Origin: Nevskiaceae bacterium | GTDB lineage: Bacteria > Pseudomonadota > Gammaproteobacteria > Nevskiales > Nevskiaceae | Length of the DNA stretch: 64,000 nucleotides | Direction of reading: 5' to 3' | Assembly: GCA_004297005.1 (NCBI GenBank) | Contig: SCVA01000013.1 | Coordinates: forward strand, 12,501 to 76,500 | Shown here: positions 1 through 11,118 of the stretch, piece after piece | How positions within the stretch are numbered: position 1 is the stretch's first letter | Layout of the letters: the number at the start of each line of letters is the position of its first letter | Translations under genes and position numbers: made by a program | The notes under the pieces: generated by a model | Told to the model about the DNA's origin: nothing | Database searches by the model: none | What the model saw: only the letters and a program-made list of their open reading frames with translations

Positions 1-548
<548 letters not shown>

Positions 549-688
549 ATTTAAAACTGGAAACGCACTAGAACTGGCTAGAGTCCTTTGTGCTTTTGAG
601 TTTCGATCTGGCTATGAGCCATCTCGATACTCTCGTGTTGCTGGCTTAACCAGCACCGGGAGCATCCACTCAAACTACTTGTCTTTAA

Positions 689-701
689 CTTTTAATGAGC
701 T
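689..701 (-). promoter_or_regulatory. boxA-like antitermination motif in the rrn leader (AGCTCATTAAAAG)
   Basis: Minus-strand AGCTCATTAAAAG resembles the TGCTCTTTAA boxA consensus and lies between the rrn promoter and 16S. Confidence 0.4.
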
Positions 702-758
702 TTGCTGAGGAGGCCGCTTCGCTTCGTTTCGCCGCGTCCCCGTCAGCAGGGGAGGCGA

Positions 759-786
759 ATAATAGCGGGAATTCCCGGAGCGTCAA
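759..786 (-). promoter_or_regulatory. sigma70 rrn promoter TTGACG-N16-TATTAT with AT-rich upstream (UP-like) region and GC-rich discriminator
   Basis: Minus strand reads TTGACGCTCCGGGAATTCCCGCTATTATTCGCCTCCCC; upstream AAATTCTTTAAAAACAG is AT-rich. Confidence 0.7.
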
Positions 787-895
787 CGCACACCCCCAAC
801 AAAATCATCAAGCATCTGTTTTTAAAGAATTTCTTGTCCGTTTTTTCGTTCTTGCCAACGCCAGAATGCGCGCAGACTGGTTATTGGATGAGCAA

Positions 896-926
896 AATTG
901 GCGATTCCGTCGGTCAAAAAATCGCC
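896..926 (-). terminator. possible terminator after tyrS (GGCGATT/AATCGCC stem, weak U tract)
   Basis: 7-bp stem 900-906/920-926 followed on the minus strand by AATTTTG. Confidence 0.35.
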
Positions 927-942
927 GCATGCCTCTCTGCGA

Positions 943-2157
943 CTAGATCGGCGACAGAAACAGGCGGCAAAAGCGCCGGCTACCCACTTGCAGCAAGTAC
1001 TCGCCGGGCGCCGGCAGCACCAAGCCCCGGTCTTCTACTCGCTGCTGATCAACACGCACCGCCTTCTGCTCCACCATGCGACCTGCCTCGGACGCCGAAC
1101 TCACCAGTCCCGCTTCCTTTAAAGCCTTAAGCAGCGGGAGCCCTGCAGCAGGCACCGACATGCGGAGCTCAGGGATGTTTTCAGGCAGCGTCCCGTGGGA
1201 GAACTGCGCGATGAAGGCCTCGCGCGCCAATTCGCCCGCGCCCATTCCATGGAAGCGATTCACCAACTCAACGCCCAGCGCCATCTTGATGTCTCTAGGA
1301 TTGGCACCCGCCTCAACGTCGGCCCGGAGCCCGGCAATCTCCGCCAGCGGACGGAACGACAACAAGTCGAAGTAACGCCACATCAAGGTGTCGGAAATGC
1401 TCATGAGCTTGCCGAACATGTCCTTGGGCGGCTCCGAGACTCCGATGTAGTTGCCCAGGGACTTGGACATCTTGTGGACGCCGTCCAAGCCCTCCAGGAT
1501 CGGCGAGGTCATGATGATCTGCGGCCGCTGGCCATAGGCCGATTGCAGATGACGCCCCATCAGCAAGTTGAACTTCTGGTCGGTGCCACCCAGTTCCACG
1601 TCCGCCTTCAAGGCCACCGAGTCGTAGCCCTGCAGCAAGGGGTAGAGGAACTCGTGGATGGCAATCGGCTGCCCGGAGGCGTAGCGCTTGGTGAAGTCGT
1701 CGCGCTCCAGCATGCGCGCCACCGTGTGTTGGGCGGCCAGCCGGATCATGCCCTCGGCCCCCAGAGGGTCCAGCCAGGCGCTATTGAAGGCGATGGTGGT
1801 CTTTTCCGGGTCCAGAATCTTGAACACCTGTTCCTTATAGGTCTCGGCGTTCTCCTGCACCTGCTCCCGGGTCAACGGCCTGCGGGTTTCGTTCTTGCCC
1901 GTGGGGTCGCCGATCATGCCGGTGAAGTCGCCAATCAGGAACACCGCCTCGTGCCCGGCCTCCTGAAAGGCACGCAACTTGTTTAGCAAAAGCGTATGAC
2001 CGAGGTGCAGATCCTTTGCAGTGGGATCGAACCCGGCCTTGATCCTCAGCGTCTGCGCTTTCGAACTTGCCTCACGGATACGAGCCCGGAAGTCGGTCGC
2101 AGGAATGATTTCATCGGTGCCGCGTTCCAATTCGGCAATCAAGGCATCGAAAGTCAT
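943..2157 (-). CDS. tyrS: tyrosyl-tRNA synthetase
   Basis: 404-aa ORF; HLGHT and KMSKS motifs and C-terminal S4-like region. Confidence 0.97.
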   Translation of the reverse strand: MTFDALIAELERGTDEIIPATDFRARIREASSKAQTLRIKAGFDPTAKDLHLGHTLLLNKLRAFQEAGHEAVFLIGDFTGMIGDPTGKNETRRPLTREQVQENAETYKEQVFKILDPEKTTIAFNSAWLDPLGAEGMIRLAAQHTVARMLERDDFTKRYASGQPIAIHEFLYPLLQGYDSVALKADVELGGTDQKFNLLMGRHLQSAYGQRPQIIMTSPILEGLDGVHKMSKSLGNYIGVSEPPKDMFGKLMSISDTLMWRYFDLLSFRPLAEIAGLRADVEAGANPRDIKMALGVELVNRFHGMGAGELAREAFIAQFSHGTLPENIPELRMSVPAAGLPLLKALKEAGLVSSASEAGRMVEQKAVRVDQQRVEDRGLVLPAPGEYLLQVGSRRFCRLFLSPI

Positions 2158-2346
2158 GGGAAGGTACTGGAGAGGGTGTTGATATTGGGAGCTAAGTGTG
2201 GCCCGGAACCGCTTGCAAACAAAGGAAAACTATGTTTCCTTAGGTCCAACAACACGCGGAATGCCGATAACCAGCAATAACTAAGAGCATCCGCGCGGAA
2301 GCACGCCCCGGCAGGCGTGCAGAGTTCAGAAATTACGGCTTGAAGC

Positions 2347-3732
2347 ATGAAATTTGATTATATCCCGGGCGCTACACCCGCCCGGCCGCAGCGTCGGCGC
2401 CTAGGTCTGGTCGCGATTCTGGGGCTCTCGGTGACCGCTGGCGTGGTTCAGCTGGGGCTGCGCGACGGCGATGCCGTCGCCGGCGGCCAGCGCCCGATGA
2501 GCTCCGGGCTGCACAGCGCACTTCCGGACGCTGCGTTCACCGCCGCCGGCGGCAGCCAAGGCGAAGACTTCGACGGCATCATCCAGACCGCCGTCAAGGA
2601 CGCCCTGACAGTGCCCGAGGCCAGTCAGTGGACGACCGTCTCAGTCAAATCCGGACAGAGCCTGTCGGTTATCTTCGACGCTCTCGGCTTGGCGCACGAT
2701 GAAGTCTTCAGCCTGCTCTCGTTGGGCGGGGAAGTTCAGCGTTTAAAGAAGCTCAACGCCGGCGACGAGCTGCATATCCGCGTGTCCGATGACCGCCTGG
2801 AAGGCCTCACCTATGCCCTGGACGAGCGCCGCACCTTGGAAGTGCGCCGTGGTGACCGCGGACTTGAGGTCGTAACGCTGACTGCCGAAATCGAACGCCA
2901 CAGCACCGAAGTGGCTGGCGAAATTCGCGACTCACTGTTCCTCGACGGCCGCCGCGCCCAGCTGTCGGACCGCCTGATCATGGAACTGGCCGACATCTTC
3001 GGATACGACATCGACTTCGCTCAGGACCTGCACCCCGGGGACCGCTTCGCCGTGGTCTACGATCAGTTGTACAAAGGCGGTAAGAAGCTGCGTGATGGCG
3101 ACATTCTTGCCGCCGAGTTCACCAACCAGGGTCGCAAGCTGCGCGCCGTACGCTTCACCACCCCCGACGGCAACACCGCCTACTACACGCCGCAGGGACA
3201 ATCGCTGCGCAAAGCCTTTATCCGCACGCCGGTCGACTTCGCGCGCATCTCCTCGCCGTTCAACCTGCGCCGCCTGCACCCGATCCTGCACACCATCCGC
3301 GCCCACAAGGGCACCGACTACGCCGCCGGCACCGGCACGCCGATCAAAGCCACCGGCGATGGCAAGATCAGCTTCCAGGGCAAGAAGAGCGGCTATGGTA
3401 ACGTGGTGATGATCAAGCACGGGTCGGGCGTCGAGACCCTGTACGCCCACATGTCGCGCTTCCGCGCTGGACTGTCTGTCGGCAGCCGGATACGCCAAGG
3501 CCAAGTGATCGGCTATGTCGGAAATTCGGGCCTCGCGACCGCACCGCATCTGCACTACGAGTTCCGCATTGACGGAATCCACAAGAATCCGATGACGGTG
3601 CCGCTGCCGCGCGCCAACCCGGTGGACCCTCGTTATATGGCGCGATTCCGTACCGACTCGGGCACCCTGGTCGCAGCGCTGGAACGCGCCGACACCCGCC
3701 TGGCCAGCCTGACTCCGGCCGACAAGAAGTAG
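2347..3732 (+). CDS. M23 family murein DD-endopeptidase (MepM-like, OapA/LysM-like N-terminal part)
   Basis: HKGTDYAAGTGTPIKA...HLHYEF M23 motifs; 461 aa. Confidence 0.93.
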   Translation: MKFDYIPGATPARPQRRRLGLVAILGLSVTAGVVQLGLRDGDAVAGGQRPMSSGLHSALPDAAFTAAGGSQGEDFDGIIQTAVKDALTVPEASQWTTVSVKSGQSLSVIFDALGLAHDEVFSLLSLGGEVQRLKKLNAGDELHIRVSDDRLEGLTYALDERRTLEVRRGDRGLEVVTLTAEIERHSTEVAGEIRDSLFLDGRRAQLSDRLIMELADIFGYDIDFAQDLHPGDRFAVVYDQLYKGGKKLRDGDILAAEFTNQGRKLRAVRFTTPDGNTAYYTPQGQSLRKAFIRTPVDFARISSPFNLRRLHPILHTIRAHKGTDYAAGTGTPIKATGDGKISFQGKKSGYGNVVMIKHGSGVETLYAHMSRFRAGLSVGSRIRQGQVIGYVGNSGLATAPHLHYEFRIDGIHKNPMTVPLPRANPVDPRYMARFRTDSGTLVAALERADTRLASLTPADKK

Positions 3733-3762
3733 CGTCGGCTCCCGGCTCGGCACAGCCCGACC

Positions 3763-4902
3763 ATGTCTCAGCGCGAGCGTTATATCGGTCTGATGTCCGG
3801 CACCAGTGCCGATGGCGTTGACGCCGTCGTCGCCGTGTTCGAGAACGGTCGGTACTCAGGCCTACAGGGCGCTTTCCATCTCGACTACCCCCCTGCCCTG
3901 CGCGACAGCCTGATCGCGCTCGGACGCGCGGCAAACGCAACCCTGTCTCTAAGGGAATATGCCCGACTCGACGTAGCAGTGGGCGAAGTGTTTGCAGAGG
4001 CGGCCTTGGGGGTATTGCGGAGCGCCGGGCTGGCTGCGGCGGATATTGTCGCGATCGGCAGCCACGGCCAGACGGTGTTCCACGACCCGCGCGGTGCGCA
4101 TAGCAGCCTGCAGATCGGGGACCCCAATCGCATCGCTGCCCGAACCGGCTGCCTCGTTGTCGCCGACTTCCGCCGAGCCGACATTGCCTTGGGCGGCGAA
4201 GGCGCCCCCCTGGTTCCGGCCTTCCATCACGCGGTGTTCGCTGCCTCGGAGCCGCGTACCGTGGTGAACGTCGGAGGCATCGCCAATGTCACCTGGCTCC
4301 CAGGCACCGACAGCAGTGCGGTGCGGGGTTTCGACTGCGGACCCGGCAACGGTTTGATGGACGAGTGGATTTTGCGTGTACAAGGCCGTCCCTACGACGA
4401 GGATGGCCGACTGGCCGCCAGCGGCTGCGTCAACGACAAATTGCTTCAGGCTTGGCTGAGCGATGCCTATTTCGGCGCCCCGCCTCCGAAAAGCACCGGT
4501 CGCGCGCAATTCAACCTGGATTGGGCTCGTCACCTCGCGGGAGAGGCGTTGGAGCGCCTGTCCGCCGCCGATGTGCAGGCCAGCCTTTGCGAACTCACCG
4601 CGCGCAGCATCGTGGACGCCTTGGCCCCCGGTAGCCGGCGGGCCTTGGTGTGCGGAGGGGGGGCTCGCAACCTCTATCTGATGGATCGCCTGCAAACACT
4701 GGCGCCCGCAGTCCGCTTCGAGAGTAGCGCCGCCCACGGCCTGCCTCCGGAATGGGTGGAAGCGGCCGCATTTGCCTGGCTGGCGCGCCGCAGGCTGAAC
4801 AACGAAGCCGGCAATCTGCCTGCGGTCACCGGCGCTCAATGCGCAACGCCGCTGGGGGCGGTTTTCCAGGTCGCGGCAAGCTCTGTCTGCGTGGCGCCCT
4901 AA
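3763..4902 (+). CDS. anmK: anhydro-N-acetylmuramic acid kinase
   Basis: YIGLMSGTSADGVDAV N-terminus, GGIANVTWL, DCGPGNGLMD motifs. Confidence 0.96.
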   Translation: MSQRERYIGLMSGTSADGVDAVVAVFENGRYSGLQGAFHLDYPPALRDSLIALGRAANATLSLREYARLDVAVGEVFAEAALGVLRSAGLAAADIVAIGSHGQTVFHDPRGAHSSLQIGDPNRIAARTGCLVVADFRRADIALGGEGAPLVPAFHHAVFAASEPRTVVNVGGIANVTWLPGTDSSAVRGFDCGPGNGLMDEWILRVQGRPYDEDGRLAASGCVNDKLLQAWLSDAYFGAPPPKSTGRAQFNLDWARHLAGEALERLSAADVQASLCELTARSIVDALAPGSRRALVCGGGARNLYLMDRLQTLAPAVRFESSAAHGLPPEWVEAAAFAWLARRRLNNEAGNLPAVTGAQCATPLGAVFQVAASSVCVAP

Positions 4903-4908
4903 AGGCGA

Positions 4909-5274
4909 CTAAACCGAGAACGAGGAGCCGCAACCGCAGGTGCTGGAGGCGTTCGGATTGCGGATCACGAATTGCGCGCCTTCCGCAGTCTCCTTGTAAT
5001 CGATCTCCGCGCCTTCGAGGTACTGCAGGCTCATCGGATCAACCACCAGGGTCACGCCAGCGTTGGCGACGCAGTAGTCGTCCTCGGCCGGCTTGTCATC
5101 GAAGTTGAAGCCGTACTTGAAACCAGAGCAACCACCACCGGTCACAAAAACCCTCAGCACCTGTTCGGGATTGTCTTCCTCGGCCAGCAGTTCCTTGACC
5201 TTGTAGGCGGCGGAATCGGTGAACACCAGCGTGGTCGAGGTCGCCAGTACGGCGGTGGAATCGTTGAGATCCAT
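4909..5274 (-). CDS. erpA: iron-sulfur cluster insertion protein ErpA (A-type carrier)
   Basis: [11 protein letters not shown] ... CGCGSSFSV cysteine motifs. Confidence 0.95.
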   Translation of the reverse strand: MDLNDSTAVLATSTTLVFTDSAAYKVKELLAEEDNPEQVLRVFVTGGGCSGFKYGFNFDDKPAEDDYCVANAGVTLVVDPMSLQYLEGAEIDYKETAEGAQFVIRNPNASSTCGCGSSFSV

Positions 5275-5331
5275 GGAAGCACTCCTTCAGATGCAGGCAA
5301 CATCGGGGCGAGCCGCCTGCATTCAATCCTA

Positions 5332-5790
5332 TCAGGCTACTCGCGTCAGCCCGGCCATCCCGGAACCCGTCGCCTTGGCATCGTCCTGACTGGCCTCGCC
5401 CTTTACATGGGTCAATGCCGACATCACTTCAGTGCCTTCGTAGATCAACTGACCGTTGACCAATGCCCCGGCTTCCATCTGCAGCACCCGGTAGCGCACA
5501 TCGCCGACGATGCGTGCTTTCGCCCCAAGAGTGAGCCGCTCGGAGGCGCGAACCTCGCCAACAATGCGGCCGTTGACCAGCACATTGGGCACCCGCACAT
5601 CGCCCTCGATGACCCCCGTCTCCGACAGCGACAGCGCTGCGGCCTTATCCCCCGCAGACTGCACGCCGCCCTTGATGCGGCCGTCGACATGCAAACCACC
5701 GGCAAAGCGTACGTCGCCGAGGATTTCGGTCTGACGGCCGATGAGGGTTTCCATGGCGGCCGGCTTGGCGCCGCCGAGTCCTCTAATCAT
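5332..5790 (-). CDS. bactofilin family protein
   Basis: Repetitive beta-helical DUF583-type sequence (FAGGLHVDGRIKGGV...VNGRIVGEV). Confidence 0.88.
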   Translation of the reverse strand: MIRGLGGAKPAAMETLIGRQTEILGDVRFAGGLHVDGRIKGGVQSAGDKAAALSLSETGVIEGDVRVPNVLVNGRIVGEVRASERLTLGAKARIVGDVRYRVLQMEAGALVNGQLIYEGTEVMSALTHVKGEASQDDAKATGSGMAGLTRVA

Positions 5791-6532
5791 TACTGCGCTC
5801 CTGTAGGGATTCGATGTTGGCCCAGTCGTATTGATCCACCACGCTGGGGCGGTCGTTCGCGGGCTTTAGGGTGACCAGCACCCGGGTGGGCTTGAAGCCC
5901 GCCGGCAACCGGAACTCGCCGCTGAACTCCTCGAAATACTTGAAGGAAAATACCAGATTCTTGTCGCCGCTCGTCACCAGCTCCGAGAGCGGAAGCTGGG
6001 TATTTTTCGCCCCCTGCAGACCTTCGATGCTCAGCTCGACATTGCCGGCGATTCGGCTCTCTTCGCGGACCGACTGGATCAGCACCAGATCGTACTTCCA
6101 GCCGGTAGCGGTCTTGCGCATCTTCAGATCCTGTACCCGTACCCCGGCGCGCGCTTCCTTGGGCGAGACGATGCCGCGGTAAAAAGCCAACTGCTCACGC
6201 AGGGCGGCGGACTCTGCTTCCAGCTTGGCCAGCGAATCCTTCACCGTCTTGCAGGCATCGCCGTCGATGGTCTTGGATTGTTCGGCGTAGGCCAGGGCAT
6301 CGCGCAGATCGCCGATCTCCTTCTTGGCGGCACGCAGCTGCTGGGTCAGCGCCCGGCGCTCGTCCAGCAGGCGATCACGCTCGCTGGTGGCTTTCTCGAA
6401 GTCGGCGACCGCACTCTTCTTCGTGTACCGATACAGGCCCCAACCGGACAGAGCCAGGGCCAGGGCGACAGCAGCTGTCAGCAGCAGCCGCAGGCGCGGC
6501 CGATGCCGTCGGATGATGATGGTATGGCGCAT
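5783..6532 (-). CDS. DUF6776-like membrane/coiled-coil protein
   Basis: 249 aa, N-terminal TM, coiled coil; located between argC and bactofilin. Confidence 0.6.
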   Translation of the reverse strand: MRHTIIIRRHRPRLRLLLTAAVALALALSGWGLYRYTKKSAVADFEKATSERDRLLDERRALTQQLRAAKKEIGDLRDALAYAEQSKTIDGDACKTVKDSLAKLEAESAALREQLAFYRGIVSPKEARAGVRVQDLKMRKTATGWKYDLVLIQSVREESRIAGNVELSIEGLQGAKNTQLPLSELVTSGDKNLVFSFKYFEEFSGEFRLPAGFKPTRVLVTLKPANDRPSVVDQYDWANIESLQERSND

Positions 6533-6547
6533 GACCCGCCCGCCGGC

Positions 6548-7588
6548 TCAGGGAGCCAGGGCCGGCGCGTCCAGCCCCATCGTCTCGGGCAAGCCGAACA
6601 TGAGGTTGAAGCACTGCAAGGCCTGGCCGGAGGCACCCTTCACCAGGTTGTCGATCACCGAAAGCACGACCACAGTTTCGCCATCCGGGCCCAGATGCGG
6701 GCTGATGCGGCAGACATTTGCGCCGCGCACACTGCGGGTTTCCGGGTGATCGCCAGCCGGCAGCACGTCGACGAAGGCTTCGCCGACGTAGCGATGAGCA
6801 TAGAGACCGCGTAGATCCGCCATCGGCTTGCGCAGGCGGGCGTACAGCGTCGCGTGAATCCCGCGACTCATCGGCACCAAGTGCGGCACAAAGGTAATGC
6901 CCACCCGCTCACCGGCGCAGCCGGACAGTCCCTGGGCAATCTCCGGCAGATGCCGATGCCCCGGCACGCCGTAAGCCTTGAAGCTCTCGGTGACCTCGCA
7001 GTACAGCGAGGCGATCTTGGCCTCGCGACCGGCGCCGGAAGTGCCCGACTTGCAGTCGGCCACCAGCCCCTTGGGCTCGATCAGGCCGGCTTCCAGCAGC
7101 GGCGCCAAGCCCAATTGCACGGCCGTCGGGTAGCAGCCCGGGCAAGCCACCAGGCGCGCCTCGCGGATCGCCTCGCGATGCAATTCCGGCAGGCCGTAGA
7201 CCGCTTCGGCGAGCGCCTCCGGGGCGCTGTGCTCCAGCTTGTACCAGCGCTGGAACTCGGCAGCATCCTTCAGACGAAAATCGGCGGACAGGTCGAGCAC
7301 CTTCACGCCGCGCTCGATCAGCGACGGCGCCATCTGCATGGCGGTGCCGTGTGGCGTGGCGAAGAACACCGCGTCGCAGGCGGCTAGACGCTCCAGGTCG
7401 GGGGCCTCGAATACCGCCTCGCAGTGTCCGCGCAGAGCCGGGAACAACGCGTCGGCGCGCTTGCCCGCTTCCTGTCGCGAAGTCAGTACCTGCAACTCCG
7501 CACGTGGGTGCCGCGCCAGCAAGCGCAATAATTCAGCCCCGGTGTAGCCGGTGCCGCCAACGACGCCAATCTTGATACCTTCCGCCAT
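6548..7588 (-). CDS. argC: N-acetyl-gamma-glutamyl-phosphate reductase
   Basis: [39 protein letters not shown] motifs. Confidence 0.96.
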   Translation of the reverse strand: MAEGIKIGVVGGTGYTGAELLRLLARHPRAELQVLTSRQEAGKRADALFPALRGHCEAVFEAPDLERLAACDAVFFATPHGTAMQMAPSLIERGVKVLDLSADFRLKDAAEFQRWYKLEHSAPEALAEAVYGLPELHREAIREARLVACPGCYPTAVQLGLAPLLEAGLIEPKGLVADCKSGTSGAGREAKIASLYCEVTESFKAYGVPGHRHLPEIAQGLSGCAGERVGITFVPHLVPMSRGIHATLYARLRKPMADLRGLYAHRYVGEAFVDVLPAGDHPETRSVRGANVCRISPHLGPDGETVVVLSVIDNLVKGASGQALQCFNLMFGLPETMGLDAPALAP

Positions 7589-7644
7589 GATCCTTCCGCC
7601 TTAACTGACTCCGGCCGCCTTGAGGCGCAGCCGGGCGAACGGCG

Positions 7645-8112
7645 ATGATACGTGTTCACTTCCGCTTCGTGCGCCCCATGCTCTGGCTCAAAGCGCTGCA
7701 CATCGTCTTCGTCATTTCCTGGATGGCCGGCCTGCTGTACCTGCCACGGCTTTTCGTCTACCACACGGAAACAACCGACGAGGTCGGCCACCAGCGCTTC
7801 TGCGTGATGGAGAAGCGCCTGTACACGCTCAGCCTGATCGCGATGATTGGCACCTGGCTGTTTGGCATCGCCACTTTGCTCTCGGCTGACGCCGGATACG
7901 CCAAGGCGACGTACTGGAGCATGGGCTGGCTGCACGCAAAACTGGCTTTGGTGCTGGCGCTGTCCGGCTATCAGGGCTGGCTGAAGGGCCGGCTCCGCGC
8001 CTTCGCCGAACGCAAGAACACGCGTAGCGCCCGCTATTACCGGATCGCCAACGAATTGCCGGCAGTACTGATGGTGGTGATTGTGATCTTGGTGGCGGTC
8101 AAACCGTTCTGA
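7645..8112 (+). CDS. hemJ: HemJ-type protoporphyrinogen IX oxidase (start may be 7678)
   Basis: MLWLKALHIVFVISWMAGLLYLPRLFVYH family signature. Confidence 0.9.
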   Translation: MIRVHFRFVRPMLWLKALHIVFVISWMAGLLYLPRLFVYHTETTDEVGHQRFCVMEKRLYTLSLIAMIGTWLFGIATLLSADAGYAKATYWSMGWLHAKLALVLALSGYQGWLKGRLRAFAERKNTRSARYYRIANELPAVLMVVIVILVAVKPF

Positions 8113-8128
8113 TCGTCGCCCCGGACGC

Positions 8129-8157
8129 AAAAAAAGGCCGCGACAGCGGCCATTTTT
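8129..8157. terminator. bidirectional intrinsic terminator between convergent hemJ and bfr
   Basis: A7-GGCCGC-GACA-GCGGCC-A-T5; perfect 6-bp stem with A/T tracts on both sides. Confidence 0.85.
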
Positions 8158-8172
8158 CATACTCAACCCAAG

Positions 8173-8661
8173 CTACGAGCCGCTCGGCGGCTCCATCTGG
8201 CTCTGACAGTAGTTCTGCAGACCCACCGTCTCGATCAGCTTGAGCTGTTCTTCAATGAAGTCGATGTGCTCCTCCTCGCTTTCCTGGATGCGCACCAGCA
8301 GCTCGCGAGTCACGTAGTCCTTGACGCTCTCGCAGTGGGCGATGGCGGCGGCATAGAGCGGATGCGCCTCCAGTTCCAGCTTGAGATCGCACTCCAGGAT
8401 TTCCTTGACGTCCTCACCGATGTAGAGCTTTCCGAGATCCTGGAGATTGGGAAGGCCTTCGAGAAACAGTATGCGGGCAATGAGCCGGTCCGCATGCTTC
8501 ATCTCGTCGATGGACTCGTGGTACTCGTACTTGCCGAGCTTCTTCAGCCCCCAGTTCTCCAGCATGCGGGCATGCAGGAAGTACTGATTGATGGCCGTCA
8601 GCTCGTTTTTGAGCGCGAGATTGAGGTATTCGAGAACTTTCGCGTCGCCGCGCATGGCCAT
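8173..8661 (-). CDS. bfr: bacterioferritin
   Basis: [26 protein letters not shown]...[13 protein letters not shown]. Confidence 0.95.
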   Translation of the reverse strand: MAMRGDAKVLEYLNLALKNELTAINQYFLHARMLENWGLKKLGKYEYHESIDEMKHADRLIARILFLEGLPNLQDLGKLYIGEDVKEILECDLKLELEAHPLYAAAIAHCESVKDYVTRELLVRIQESEEEHIDFIEEQLKLIETVGLQNYCQSQMEPPSGS

Positions 8662-8780
8662 GCTCCAGGAGAACCGAGCTGGCAGGTTACGCCCCTCAAA
8701 ATGCTTTCACAACTTATTGTTTATTTTGATATTTAATTGCCTTTGCGTGCGATTCTCAGTCGCTGCTCGGGCAAGCCGAT

Positions 8781-8996
8781 TCAGGCCGCGACCAGCCCGG
8801 CGTCATTGAACAGAGGCTGTTCGGCGGCGCGGCGGGCGGCCGCCTCGACCAAGGTCCGGCGCGCATCCGGCACGCACTTGCCACAGCAGGTTCCCAGCCC
8901 GGTGAGGTTTTTCAGGTCGCGCAGCGATACCGCACCTTCGTTTACCGCTCGGTGGATGTGCTTGTGGCTGACGGCCTTGCAGACGCAGACGTACAT
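8781..8996 (-). CDS. bfd: bacterioferritin-associated ferredoxin
   Basis: MYVCVCKAVSHKHIHRAV...GTCCGKC [2Fe-2S] motif. Confidence 0.93.
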   Translation of the reverse strand: MYVCVCKAVSHKHIHRAVNEGAVSLRDLKNLTGLGTCCGKCVPDARRTLVEAAARRAAEQPLFNDAGLVAA

Positions 8997-9050
8997 GGTG
9001 GCAAAGGACTACGTATTTCCGGACGCAGGCGGGACTGCACTGCGCTTCGC

Positions 9051-9079
9051 AGCCTATTGCCAATGAGAATTGTTGTCAA
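9051..9079 (-). promoter_or_regulatory. bfd promoter (TTGACA-N17-TAGGCT) overlapping a Fur-box-like sequence at 9064-9078
   Basis: TGAGAATTGTTGTCA matches TGATAATNATTATCA at 11/14 defined positions. Confidence 0.55.
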
Positions 9080-9123
9080 ACAAGAACAGGACGCACTGCA
9101 TTTCCTTCGTCACCTCAGCCGAC

Positions 9124-9669
9124 TTAGCCAGCAAGTTCGCCCGGGTCTGGCAACAGCGGCGCGCCGGCAATGCGCGCCAATTCCTCCAGGGCCTGGCGAT
9201 AGACCTCACGCTTGAAGAACACCACGTCCCGCACCGGCTGCCAGTAGTCCACCCATTGCCAGGCATCGAATTCCGGCCGATCACCGGCATCCAGTCGAAC
9301 TTCCGCCTCCGCCGCCAGCAGGCGCAGCACGAACCAGCGTTGCTTCTGGCCGATGCAAACCGGCCGCCGGCCACGACGCACAAGATGCTTGGGCAGGCGA
9401 TAACGCAGCCAGTCTCCAGTCACGCCGAGCACCTCGACGTGCTCAGGCAGTAGACCCAGTTCTTCCTGCAATTCGCGAAAGCAGGCCTGCTCGGGGGTCT
9501 CACCACGCTTGATCCCGCCCTGCGGAAACTGCCAAGCCTGCTGGCCGATGCGCTTCGCCCACAGAACTCGCGCCCGGCCATCAACCGGCATGCCGAGCAC
9601 GATGATGCCGACATTGGGGCGAAAGCCATCGGAGTCAATCACGTGCACGTCCCTATAGTTTGTTCGCAT
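9124..9669 (-). CDS. rppH: RNA pyrophosphohydrolase
   Basis: [20 protein letters not shown]...[27 protein letters not shown] Nudix box. Confidence 0.94.
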   Translation of the reverse strand: MRTNYRDVHVIDSDGFRPNVGIIVLGMPVDGRARVLWAKRIGQQAWQFPQGGIKRGETPEQACFRELQEELGLLPEHVEVLGVTGDWLRYRLPKHLVRRGRRPVCIGQKQRWFVLRLLAAEAEVRLDAGDRPEFDAWQWVDYWQPVRDVVFFKREVYRQALEELARIAGAPLLPDPGELAG

Positions 9670-9762
9670 CTTTTCACAGGCCGTCCGCGAGCGGCAATCA
9701 CAGGCGACGGTGAGTTGCTGTGCACTGGTATCCTGCCGCGCCCCCACCGCACTCTTCCGCTC

Positions 9763-10413
9763 ATGCATCTCGCGGTTTTCGACCTCGACCACACTCTGCT
9801 CGCCGCCGACAGCGATTACCTCTGGGGCCAGTTCCTCTGTGACCAGGGCCTGGTCGACCGCGAGCATTACGAAACCCGTAATCGCCAGTTCTATGCCGAC
9901 TATGCGGCCGGCCAGCTCGACGTGGACGCCTTCTACCGTTTTTCGCTGGCGCCGCTGATGCTGAAGAGCCTGGACGAGTGGGAACCGCTACGGCGGCGCT
10001 TTCTGGAAGAGCAGATCCGCCCCAGTGTGGCCCGGCAGGCACCACAGCTGCTGGCCCGCCACCGCGATCAGGGGGATCTGCTGCTGATCACCACCGCCAC
10101 CCAGCGATTCATCACCGAGCCCATCGCCGAAATGCTCGGCGTCGAGCACCTGCTGGCCTCCGAGCCGGAGATCGCCGAGGGCCGCTTCACCGGTCGGCTC
10201 CGTCGCGCCAACTTCCAGGCAGCCAAGGTCAGTGGTCTGCAGACCTGGCTGAGGGAGCGCGCCATCACCCCGCGCTCGATCACCGCTTATTCCGACTCGC
10301 GCAACGACATCCCTCTGCTGGAGCTGGCCGATCGTCCGGTGGCGGTCGACCCCGACCCGACGCTGCGCGCCCATGCGGAGACCAAGGGCTGGCCGGTCAT
10401 CAGCCTGCGCTGA
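9763..10413 (+). CDS. HAD-superfamily (SerB-like IB) hydrolase
   Basis: [22 protein letters not shown] start and [22 protein letters not shown]. Confidence 0.9.
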   Translation: MHLAVFDLDHTLLAADSDYLWGQFLCDQGLVDREHYETRNRQFYADYAAGQLDVDAFYRFSLAPLMLKSLDEWEPLRRRFLEEQIRPSVARQAPQLLARHRDQGDLLLITTATQRFITEPIAEMLGVEHLLASEPEIAEGRFTGRLRRANFQAAKVSGLQTWLRERAITPRSITAYSDSRNDIPLLELADRPVAVDPDPTLRAHAETKGWPVISLR

Positions 10414-10434
10414 GCCGGGCGCGGCGCAGCGCGG

Positions 10435-11055
10435 CTAGGGCTCCAGCCGCTCCAGCAGCCAGCTTTCACCTAACCGGCGGTAGCGCAGGCGGTCGTGCAG
10501 CCGGTTGAGCCGCCCCTGCCAGAACTCCACGCGCTCCGGCACCAGCGCGTAGCCGCCCCAGTGCGGCGGCAGCGGCACCTCCCCCTCGAAATAGCGATGC
10601 TCGTTCTCGGCCAGTCGGGCCTCGAGCGGATCTCGGCCCTCTACCACCTGCGATTGCCGCGAGGTCCAGGCCCCGATCTGCGAGCCACGCGGCCGCGAGT
10701 GGAAATACTGCTCGGACAGTGACTCCGGCAACTTCCGAACCCGCCCCTCGAAGCGCACGCTGCGTTCCAGACGGTCCCACCAGAAGGTCGCCGCCGCGCG
10801 CGGATTGGCCGCCAGCGCCTCGCCCTTGCGCGAGTCGTAATTGGTGTAGAAGCAGAGCCCCCCCTCGTACCAACCCTTGTAGAGCAGCACCCGAGCCGAA
10901 GGCTGACCGTCGGCATCAACAGTGGCCAGCACCATCGCCGTCGGCTCGACCAGACCGGCGCCCTCCGCGTCGGCAAACCAGCGCTCGAACTGCGCATAGG
11001 GGTCGGGCTGCACCTCAGCCTCGATCAGCGGCGGATTCTTGGTGTACTGGGCCAT
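10435..11055 (-). CDS. pdxH: pyridoxamine 5'-phosphate oxidase
   Basis: ATVDADGQPSARVLLYKG...SQIGAWTSRQSQVV; C-terminal RLRYRR..ESWLLERLEP. Confidence 0.95.
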   Translation of the reverse strand: MAQYTKNPPLIEAEVQPDPYAQFERWFADAEGAGLVEPTAMVLATVDADGQPSARVLLYKGWYEGGLCFYTNYDSRKGEALAANPRAAATFWWDRLERSVRFEGRVRKLPESLSEQYFHSRPRGSQIGAWTSRQSQVVEGRDPLEARLAENEHRYFEGEVPLPPHWGGYALVPERVEFWQGRLNRLHDRLRYRRLGESWLLERLEP

Positions 11056-11118
11056 GGGGCTCCTCTGGCAGGTTCGGCCGTAAACTCTCGGTCCCCGCCA
11101 TTTTCTCAGGAAATCCGC

